Translations under genes and position numbers: made by a program | The notes under the pieces: generated by a model | Told to the model about the DNA's origin: nothing | What the model saw: the letters and a program-made list of their open reading frames with translations, nothing else | The model's database searches: none | Part shown: positions 52,655 to 59,332 of the stretch, piece by piece | Layout of the letters: every line of letters begins with the position of its first letter | Numbering within the stretch: position 1 is the first letter of the stretch | Assembly (NCBI GenBank): GCA_045636865.1 | Contig: JAZTYJ010000004.1 | Coordinates: 1 to 64,000 of the forward strand | Length of the DNA: 64,000 nucleotides | Source of the DNA: SIG480 sp045636865 | GTDB taxonomy: Bacteria; Bacillota; Clostridia; Oscillospirales; JAAYXM01 | Reading direction: 5' to 3'

Positions 52655-54562
52655 TTGAGCCGCATAAACGTACTTGACAAACACATAGCGAATATGATTG
52701 CCGCAGGTGAGGTTGTGGAAAATCCTGCCTCGGTTGTAAAAGAACTTGTAGAAAATGCAATAGACGCAGGCGCAACATCCGTAACCTGCGAAATCCAGAA
52801 CGGCGGAATTTCATATATAAGAATCACCGATGACGGAAGCGGTATGACCGGGGAAGACGCAAAAGTTGCATTTTTGCGCCACGCAACAAGCAAGATTTCA
52901 AAGGCGGAGGACCTCGAAGGGATAGAAACTCTCGGTTTTCGCGGTGAGGCTCTTGCAGCGATTTCATCCGTTTCCAAAATCGACCTCATAACAAAGCTTC
53001 GGGATGATACAACAGGCACAGCACTTCGCGTAGAAGCCGGACAGGTCATCCGCGAAAGCGAGTCTGGATGTCCTGACGGAACTACGATAATCGTCCGCGA
53101 GCTTTTCTATAACACACCTGCAAGAATGCGCTTTTTAAAGAAGGATGTTACAGAGGCGGCAAACGTTGAAAACGTTGTTCGTGCCGCAGCTCTTGCTCAT
53201 CCCGAAGTGTCGTTTAAGTTTATAAAAGACGGTCGCGACATTATCCACACACCCGGCGACGGACTCTTGAAATCAACAATCTATGCGGTGCTCGGTCGCG
53301 ATTTTGCGAACAACACGATAGAGGTAAAAATGAGCGAGCGAAACATAACAGTGGAGGGATTTGCCTGCACACCGTCAGCCTCGCGCGGAAACCGCGGACT
53401 TCAGTTTTTCTTCTTAAACGGTCGCCCGATAAAATCGCCTATGCTTGCGGCGGCACTTGACAACGCATATCGCGAACGTCTTATGAAGGGCAGATTCCCG
53501 ACGTGCGTCTTGAATCTCAAAATGCCGTCAAGGAGCGTTGACGTAAACGTTCATCCGGCAAAGACGGAGGTCAAGTTTGCATACGAGCGCGACGTTTTTG
53601 ATGTAGTGTATTATGCTGTGAAATCGGCACTTGAAAAGAGCGAAAAGCGGGAGATAGTTCCGCCTCGCGCCCTCAGGATTGAGCCGGTTGACAATATAAC
53701 CGAAAATCAGACAAGAATCGAAGTTAAAAAAGAAGAGGAAAAGCCGGTAGCGGTACAGAAAACCGAGCTTCCGTTTTTTGAAGGAGAGCTTGAAAAGAAA
53801 CCGCAGACGCTTGAAATGCCGCACCGCACGGTTATGCGACAGAGCTTTGTCTCTCCGTATGACGCGAAACCTGAAAAGGTTGAAGATGAAAAAACGAGTG
53901 CGCTTCCCGAAACAAAACCCGTTGCGGTTGAGCTTGAGGAGAAGGTTTTGGAAGTATCCTTGCCAAAAGTTCAGACTCACGATGCGCCTGAGAGAAATAT
54001 CCGTCTTATCGGCGAGGCTATGAATACATATATCATCGTTGAAGAGGATGATAGGCTTTTCTTTATTGACAAGCACGCGGCACACGAGCGCATCATATTT
54101 GAAAAGCTCCAAAAGACGGTGGATAATCCGCAGTCGCAGATTCTTCTTGTTCCCGAAACTATTTCGATAGACAAGCTTCTCGCTTCCGTTCTGCTCGATA
54201 ATAAAGACGAGGTTGCAAAGCTCGGCTTTGATATCGACGAATTCGGCGACGGTTGTGTGGTTGTATCGGCAGTACCCGACGGAATCGATGCCGCAAGCGC
54301 AACCTCAACGCTTGAAGAGATTGCGGAGCTTTTAAAAACGGGTGCACGTGCAAAGAAACCCGATATTCTTTCTGAAATAATGTATTCCGTCGCGTGTAAG
54401 GCAGCGTGCAAGGCAGGTCAGAAGAACAGCGATGTTGAGCTTCTTGCGATAGCAAAGCGCGTTCTCTGCGAGGATGATATCCGCTACTGTCCGCACGGAC
54501 GCCCCGTTATGATAGAATACACAAAAGGCGATCTTGAGCGTATGTTCAAACGTCAGGTATAA
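52655..54562 (+). CDS. mutL: DNA mismatch repair protein MutL
   Basis: Partner of MutS. The 635-residue product starts at TTG 52655 behind GGGAGGCGG. The GHKL ATPase has IAAGEVVENPASVVKELVEN (the Glu-Asn catalytic pair), DDGSGM, RHATSKI and TLGFRGEALA. A long charged linker (about 330-450) precedes the dimerisation/endonuclease domain. The endonuclease motif reads DKHAAHERIIFEKL, where most latent-nuclease MutLs have DQHAxxER; the metal-binding Asp and Glu are kept. CKAACKAGQ and CPHGRPVMI complete the zinc/nuclease site, so nicking activity is likely. Confidence 0.97.
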   Translation: MSRINVLDKHIANMIAAGEVVENPASVVKELVENAIDAGATSVTCEIQNGGISYIRITDDGSGMTGEDAKVAFLRHATSKISKAEDLEGIETLGFRGEALAAISSVSKIDLITKLRDDTTGTALRVEAGQVIRESESGCPDGTTIIVRELFYNTPARMRFLKKDVTEAANVENVVRAAALAHPEVSFKFIKDGRDIIHTPGDGLLKSTIYAVLGRDFANNTIEVKMSERNITVEGFACTPSASRGNRGLQFFFLNGRPIKSPMLAAALDNAYRERLMKGRFPTCVLNLKMPSRSVDVNVHPAKTEVKFAYERDVFDVVYYAVKSALEKSEKREIVPPRALRIEPVDNITENQTRIEVKKEEEKPVAVQKTELPFFEGELEKKPQTLEMPHRTVMRQSFVSPYDAKPEKVEDEKTSALPETKPVAVELEEKVLEVSLPKVQTHDAPERNIRLIGEAMNTYIIVEEDDRLFFIDKHAAHERIIFEKLQKTVDNPQSQILLVPETISIDKLLASVLLDNKDEVAKLGFDIDEFGDGCVVVSAVPDGIDAASATSTLEEIAELLKTGARAKKPDILSEIMYSVACKAACKAGQKNSDVELLAIAKRVLCEDDIRYCPHGRPVMIEYTKGDLERMFKRQV

Positions 54563-54565
54563 CGT

Positions 54566-55510
54566 ATGAAAAACAACAAAATTATATGTATTGTCGGTCC
54601 GACCGCGTCGGGAAAGACCGCACTTTCCATAAAGCTTGCAAAAGCTCTTTCGGGGGAGATAATCTCGGGAGATTCGATGCAGATATATAAGGGAATGGAC
54701 ATCGGAACGGCAAAGCCGACAACCGATGAGATGGACGGAGTAGTTCACCATATGCTTTCGATAATATCTCCGTGGGAGAGCTATTCTGCGGCGAGATATG
54801 TTGAGGATGCATCGGCTATAGCGGATGATATTCTCTCCCGCGGGAAAATTCCGATAGTCGTCGGCGGAACGGGACTCTATATTGACTCGCTCGTAAAGGG
54901 CAGGCAATTTGCAAAAAACGAAGAGGACCTCTCACTTCGCCGCGAACTCTTTGAACTTTATGAAAAATCGGGCGCCGATGCCGTGTACGACATATTAAAA
55001 GAGCTTGATCCCGTGCGTGCAGAGCAGATTCACAAGAACAACGTAAAGCGCGTAATCCGTGCGATTGAAGTTTTCAAAACAACGGGTAAAACAATTTCTG
55101 AACACGACGAGGAAAGCAAAAAAGAGCCTCCGAAATACGACGCGGCATATGTCGGCATCCTATACGAAAACCGAGAGGAACTCTATGAAAGAATAAACCT
55201 GCGCGTTGATATGATGGTAAAAGACGGTCTTCTTGATGAGGTGAAAGCCCTTCTTGATGGTGGGGTGTCTCCTGATTCAACTGCGATGCAGGCAATCGGA
55301 TACAAAGAGCTTACGGCATATTTTGAAAACAAAAAAACGCTTGACGAGGCACTTGAAGATATAAAAGCATCATCAAGGAAATATGCAAAGCGGCAGATGA
55401 CGTGGTTTAAGAGAAATGAGTCAATAAAATGGGTAAAACCGCCGCTTTCGGAAAATTTTCCCGAGCTCTTACAATATTTGATAAATTTCACCTCCCACAC
55501 AGGTGTATAA
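54566..55510 (+). CDS. miaA: tRNA dimethylallyltransferase
   Basis: Adds the dimethylallyl group to A37 of tRNAs that read U-starting codons; its product is the substrate of MiaB, encoded upstream. The 314-residue protein has the P-loop GPTASGKTALSIKLA, ISGDSMQIYKGMDIGTAKP, the VVGGTGLYIDSL motif and the KRVIRAIEVFKTTGKT segment, and the C-terminal YAKRQMTWFKRN. It starts three bases after the mutL stop and precedes hfq, the conserved miaA-hfq neighbourhood. Confidence 0.97.
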   Translation: MKNNKIICIVGPTASGKTALSIKLAKALSGEIISGDSMQIYKGMDIGTAKPTTDEMDGVVHHMLSIISPWESYSAARYVEDASAIADDILSRGKIPIVVGGTGLYIDSLVKGRQFAKNEEDLSLRRELFELYEKSGADAVYDILKELDPVRAEQIHKNNVKRVIRAIEVFKTTGKTISEHDEESKKEPPKYDAAYVGILYENREELYERINLRVDMMVKDGLLDEVKALLDGGVSPDSTAMQAIGYKELTAYFENKKTLDEALEDIKASSRKYAKRQMTWFKRNESIKWVKPPLSENFPELLQYLINFTSHTGV

Positions 55511-55545
55511 TCTATTGAAAAATCAATAGAAAGAGTGTGGTTATT

Positions 55546-55803
55546 ATGACAAAAACAGCAGGACTTCAGGACGTATTTCTCAACAAGGCAAGAAGTGAGG
55601 GTGTGAGTGTAACAGTATTTCTCACGAACGGCTTTCAGCTTAAAGGCACAGTTTGCGGCTTTGACTGTTTCACGGTTGTCATTGTGAGTGAAGGACGTCA
55701 GCAGCTTATCTACAAGCATGCGATTTCGACAATAGTTCCTGCGCGTTCTGTTAAAATTTTCGATCCGGATAAGGAGGAATTGCGGAGGGAGTCTGTCCTG
55801 TAA
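55546..55803 (+). CDS. hfq: RNA chaperone Hfq
   Basis: Hexameric Sm-like protein that binds U-rich and A-rich RNA. The 85-residue product starts at ATG 55546, preferred over an in-frame GTG nine bases earlier. The Sm1 motif has LQDVFLNKARSEGVSVTVFL and GFQLKGTVCGFDCFTVVI, and Sm2 ends in LIYKHAISTIVPAR, the YKHAIS-type distal signature of Hfq. A short acidic tail follows. It lies 35 bases after miaA. A perfect hairpin without a T-run spans its stop codon. Confidence 0.95.
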   Translation: MTKTAGLQDVFLNKARSEGVSVTVFLTNGFQLKGTVCGFDCFTVVIVSEGRQQLIYKHAISTIVPARSVKIFDPDKEELRRESVL

Positions 55804-55814
55804 GGCGGACAGAC
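55791..55814 (+). promoter_or_regulatory. Hairpin across the hfq stop codon
   Basis: Eight-bp perfect stem GTCTGTCC/GGACAGAC with the stop codon in its loop and no T-run after it. It may stabilise the hfq end or affect initiation of the next gene 16 bases on. No function is shown. Confidence 0.35.
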
Positions 55815-55830
55815 CTCTTCCGGGAATGTG

Positions 55831-57051
55831 ATGAAACAGGAAAATGTAATTTCAAAAATCATAACATGGGTTCTGGCAGTTCTCCTTTTTGCATACATGG
55901 GATACCAGGGATATCGCATCTTCTATAACCCCGTTCGAACGGTAAATGCAGTTTACACGAGTGTGGACGATGTAATAGAGCTTGACGGCATCGTCGTGCG
56001 CGATGAAACCGTTATGAAAAAGGGCTATGGCTCGGGTGTCCTTGAGATGAATGTGTATGAAGGTGAGCGCACCGGAAGCGGTGGAACGGTCGCAATAGTT
56101 TACAGCGATGAAGCTTCTGCAAAGAAAAGCCGAGAGGCAGAAACTATTTCTTCGCAGATTTCCAGAATGAACGAGCTCTATTCAAGAAGTGCGGAAAATT
56201 TCGATATATCTGCAGCAAATGAAAGAATTTCGGAAAAGGTAATCTCACTTCTCACACTTGAGCAGGAAGGTGTTTCGGGAACAGTTGAAGAAACTGTCGA
56301 AGCACTCAAGCTTCAGGTTATGGAGAGAGAATATATATACAGAGATAAATCGGAGCTTTTGGATGTTATAGAAGAGCTCCGCGCAGAGCGGGACAAGCTT
56401 CTTAAATCGGCGAATGTCAAGAAAAGGATATATGCGCCGAGTGCCGGATATTTTTCGCAGTATACCGATGGTTATGAAAGCTCTCTGACATCAGAGTTTG
56501 TGCTTACGGCACCGATCTCCGAGGTTGAGGAGAAAATGCAGGCGTATGCAGACGGAGAAAAGGACGCAATAGGAAAGCTTATTTCTACAAACAAGTGGTA
56601 TCTTGTGTCGTTTATCGACGAAACGCAGGCGGAGCGTCTTTCTGTAAATTCCACAATGAAGCTCAAGTTTACGGACAAATCTCTTCCACAGGTTTCGGCA
56701 AAGCTTCTTCGCCTGTCTGAACCGGAAAACGGAAAAGTGCTTGTGGTATTTTGTTGCAACACACATATTTCATACTTCACAAAAGTCCGAAAAATCTCTT
56801 CGCGCGCAGTTATCAAAACGTATGAAGGGCTGAAGGTTCCGAGAGAAGCTTTGCGTGTAAGTGATGAGGGTGAAAACGGAGTATACTGTCTTATTGATTC
56901 TCAGGTAAAATTCAAACCGGTAAATATAATTTTTGAAAAGGACAGTTATTATATTTCGGCATATGACAGCGCAGACACAAAATCGCTTCTGCTCTATGAT
57001 GAGATTATAGTTTCTGCAAAGAATCTTGAAAATAAGAAAATAGTCAAATAG
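55831..57051 (+). CDS. HlyD-like single-pass membrane protein in the division cluster
   Basis: A 406-residue protein with one N-terminal membrane helix (about residues 9-28, IITWVLAVLLFAYMGYQGYR) and a large outer part. It has a split lipoyl/barrel-sandwich look: DDVIELDGIVVRDETVMKKG before, and NVKKRIYAPSAGYFSQYTDG after, a coiled-coil hairpin (about 95-190) rich in Glu/Leu. This is the HlyD/membrane-fusion-protein arrangement. No exporter partner is nearby; it sits between hfq and yggS, a place such a gene occupies in other Clostridia, next to sepF and divIVA. A role in the envelope at division sites is possible. ATG 55831 is used. Confidence 0.65.
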   Translation: MKQENVISKIITWVLAVLLFAYMGYQGYRIFYNPVRTVNAVYTSVDDVIELDGIVVRDETVMKKGYGSGVLEMNVYEGERTGSGGTVAIVYSDEASAKKSREAETISSQISRMNELYSRSAENFDISAANERISEKVISLLTLEQEGVSGTVEETVEALKLQVMEREYIYRDKSELLDVIEELRAERDKLLKSANVKKRIYAPSAGYFSQYTDGYESSLTSEFVLTAPISEVEEKMQAYADGEKDAIGKLISTNKWYLVSFIDETQAERLSVNSTMKLKFTDKSLPQVSAKLLRLSEPENGKVLVVFCCNTHISYFTKVRKISSRAVIKTYEGLKVPREALRVSDEGENGVYCLIDSQVKFKPVNIIFEKDSYYISAYDSADTKSLLLYDEIIVSAKNLENKKIVK

Positions 57052-57062
57052 AGGGTTTTGGA

Positions 57063-57761
57063 ATGGGTAGTATAGCAGAAAACGTAGCATTGGTAAAAGA
57101 AAAAACAGCCGAGGCGGCGCGCCTTTCGGGAAGAGAGAAAAGCGATGTGCGGCTCGTTGCGGCAACAAAGATGAATGATGCCGACCGCGTTCGTGAGGCA
57201 ATTGCGGCAGGCATTGAAATCTGCGGCGAAAATCGCGTTCAGGAGCTTTTGGAAAAATACGAGCAGGGTGCGTATGAAGGCGCAGAGCTCCATTTTATCG
57301 GCACGCTCCAGACAAACAAAGTTAAGTACATTGTCGGCAAAGTCTCACTTATCCAGTCCGTGAACTCAATAAAGCTTGCAAAAGAAATTTCAAAATGCGC
57401 CGAAAAGCTCGGAATAGTTCAGGATATTCTTCTTGAAATCAACATAGGCGGCGAAGAGTCAAAAAGCGGTGCGGACGAAAAGATTGTAGACGAGCTTTGC
57501 ACGGAAATCGGAAAACTTCCGGGAGTGCGCGTGAGGGGAATTATGACGATTCCGCCGATTTCCGACGATGAAGATACGCAAAAGAGCTTTTTTGTAAAAA
57601 TGAAGCAATTATTTATTGACATTGAGGCAAAAAAATACGATAATATTAATATGGAGATTCTGTCTATGGGCATGAGTGGAGACTATGAGAACGCAATTCT
57701 GTGCGGCTCGAATATGGTCCGTGTGGGCACCGGAATTTTCGGTGCGCGCCACTATGCATAA
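57063..57761 (+). CDS. Pyridoxal phosphate homeostasis protein (YggS family)
   Basis: A 232-residue PLP-binding TIM-barrel protein (YggS/YlmE/PROSC). The PLP-lysine motif is LVAATKMNDADRVREAI, followed by CGENRVQELLEKY, HFIGTLQTNKVKYI and the C-terminal SMGMSGDYENAILCGSNMVRVG phosphate-binding segment. The family buffers free PLP rather than catalysing a known reaction. It lies directly before sepF, as ylmE does in Firmicutes division clusters. It starts 11 bases after the HlyD-like gene. Confidence 0.93.
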   Translation: MGSIAENVALVKEKTAEAARLSGREKSDVRLVAATKMNDADRVREAIAAGIEICGENRVQELLEKYEQGAYEGAELHFIGTLQTNKVKYIVGKVSLIQSVNSIKLAKEISKCAEKLGIVQDILLEINIGGEESKSGADEKIVDELCTEIGKLPGVRVRGIMTIPPISDDEDTQKSFFVKMKQLFIDIEAKKYDNINMEILSMGMSGDYENAILCGSNMVRVGTGIFGARHYA

Positions 57762-57788
57762 TATTTATTTTCAGGAGGACAAGTTATT

Positions 57789-58214
57789 ATGGGATTCATG
57801 GAAATGTTCAAAGAATGGGCAAAGGCTGAAGAAGACGAAGAACTTGACGATTTTATGCTTGAGGAAGAAGAACCCAAGCCTCGCCGTGAGCCGGCACCGT
57901 CGCGCCGTGACAACAGAGTTGTTAATATCCACACAACAACCCAGCTTCAGGTAGTTCTCGTAAAGCCCGAGCGTTATGAAAACTCAACCGATATAGCCGA
58001 CCATCTCAAGGAAAAGCGCACGGTTGTGTTGAACCTTGAATCGACAAACAAGGATGCAGCACGTCGCATTCTCGATTTCTTAAGCGGTGTTGCATACACA
58101 AACGACGGTCAGATAAAGCGCGTTGCAAACAACACATATATCATCACACCGTACAATGTTGATCTCAAGGGCGACCTTATAGACGAGCTTGAAAACAACG
58201 GGCTCTATTTTTAA
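57789..58214 (+). CDS. sepF: Cell division protein SepF
   Basis: Membrane-binding adaptor that bundles FtsZ filaments at the division site. The 141-residue protein starts with the amphipathic helix MGFMEMFKEWAKA that contacts the membrane, then an acidic linker with EEEEPKPRREP. The globular FtsZ-binding domain (about 55-135) has VVLVKPERYENSTDIADHLK, RTVVLNLESTNKDAARRILD and GVAYTNDGQIKRVANNTYII. GGAGG precedes ATG 57789. It is flanked by yggS and yggT in the classical order. Confidence 0.96.
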   Translation: MGFMEMFKEWAKAEEDEELDDFMLEEEEPKPRREPAPSRRDNRVVNIHTTTQLQVVLVKPERYENSTDIADHLKEKRTVVLNLESTNKDAARRILDFLSGVAYTNDGQIKRVANNTYIITPYNVDLKGDLIDELENNGLYF

Positions 58215-58227
58215 GAAGGTAGATTGA

Positions 58228-58503
58228 ATGATAGTAATACAACTTTTGAAAAGGATTATCTTTTCGCTTCTTCGCGTTTATGAGATCCTTTTCATTGTGC
58301 GTGCAATTATCTCATGGTTTCCGATGGCACAGGGCAGCGCAATATCATACTTCCTGTATTCAGTTACGGAGCCTGTGCTTGCGCCGATACGCAAGGTTTT
58401 GCACAAAATTCCGGCACTTGCGGGTTTGCCGATAGATTTTTCAATTCTCGTGGCGTTTCTTTTGATAGATTTACTGCGCATAGCAATTCTAAATATATTT
58501 TAA
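58228..58503 (+). CDS. YggT family membrane protein
   Basis: A 91-residue protein with two hydrophobic helices and the YggT signature: LLRVYEILFIVRAIISWFP at the start, then YSVTEPVLAPIRKVLHKIPA and FSILVAFLLIDLLRI. The family (YlmG in Gram-positives) is linked with division and nucleoid/plastid organisation, without a settled mechanism. It lies 14 bases after sepF and before divIVA. No YlmH gene is found between yggT and divIVA, where many Firmicutes have one. Confidence 0.9.
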   Translation: MIVIQLLKRIIFSLLRVYEILFIVRAIISWFPMAQGSAISYFLYSVTEPVLAPIRKVLHKIPALAGLPIDFSILVAFLLIDLLRIAILNIF

Positions 58504-58521
58504 TTTGAGGTGAAGGGGAAA

Positions 58522-59313
58522 ATGTACACTCCGAACGAGGTTCGCGAAATGAGATTCAATAAAGCGGTCTTTGGAGGATATGATGTGGACGATGTCAATA
58601 GTGCTTTCGCATCAATTTCTGACGATTACGCTACACTTTTTAAAGAAAACACAATGCTTAAGAAAAAACTCAAGGTTCTTGCCGACACCGTTGAGGAATA
58701 CAGAGGTGTTGACGAAGCTATGAGGAAGGCTCTCATCAACGCTCAGAATATGGCAAACGAGATGGTTGCCGAGGCTGAGAGAAAGAGCCGCGATATGCTT
58801 GAAACCGCCACTAACGAGGCAAAGACGAAAATATCAGAGCTCACAGCTCAGATTGCCGCAGAAGAAGCTCGCCTTGAACGTGCAAAAGCTCAGACTGCAG
58901 AATTTATGGAAAGCATAATTAAAATATTCGATGTCGAGCGCGAAAAGTTTTTGACGCTCAAGGACGAAGTGAAGCCGGCATCTGTCGAGCCTGCTGAACA
59001 AAAGGCAATCACTGACACTGCTGAAGAGATTGCAAAATCTCTCGAAGAGAAGATAAGACTCGAGGAGGAAGAGGCAGAGCGCCGCGAAAACGCACGCCGC
59101 GCTGCAGCGGAAGCTGCAAAGGCAGACGAAGACGCTGCGGCTGACGAGGGCGAAAGGGTAAGTGAAGACACGATTCCTATCGACAACAAGATCCCGACCG
59201 AGGCTGAAATGGATGAGCTTGAAGCGGAGGCTGAAAAGCCTACGCGTCGCATAAAGCCTGTTTTTGAAAATTTGAAGTTCGGAACGGACTACGATATAGA
59301 AAACGAAGATTAA
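58522..59313 (+). CDS. divIVA: DivIVA domain protein
   Basis: Coiled-coil protein that marks division sites and poles. The 263-residue product starts at ATG 58522 behind GAGGTGAAGGGG, not at an in-frame GTG 12 bases earlier. The N-terminal lipid-binding DivIVA domain has MYTPNEVREMRFNKAVFGGY and DVDDVNSAFASIS. Coiled coil runs from about residue 28 to 150 with MANEMVAEAERKSRDML, then a highly charged Ala/Glu-rich stretch (about 175-225) and a tail ending NLKFGTDYDIE. It directly precedes ileS, a conserved neighbour. Confidence 0.93.
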   Translation: MYTPNEVREMRFNKAVFGGYDVDDVNSAFASISDDYATLFKENTMLKKKLKVLADTVEEYRGVDEAMRKALINAQNMANEMVAEAERKSRDMLETATNEAKTKISELTAQIAAEEARLERAKAQTAEFMESIIKIFDVEREKFLTLKDEVKPASVEPAEQKAITDTAEEIAKSLEEKIRLEEEEAERRENARRAAAEAAKADEDAAADEGERVSEDTIPIDNKIPTEAEMDELEAEAEKPTRRIKPVFENLKFGTDYDIENED

Positions 59314-59332
59314 TTAAGGGGAGAAAACAGTA

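Noticed and set aside
53528..54112. 194-codon - strand frame within mutL
   Set aside because: It is antisense to the mutL linker and nuclease region, with no signals of its own.
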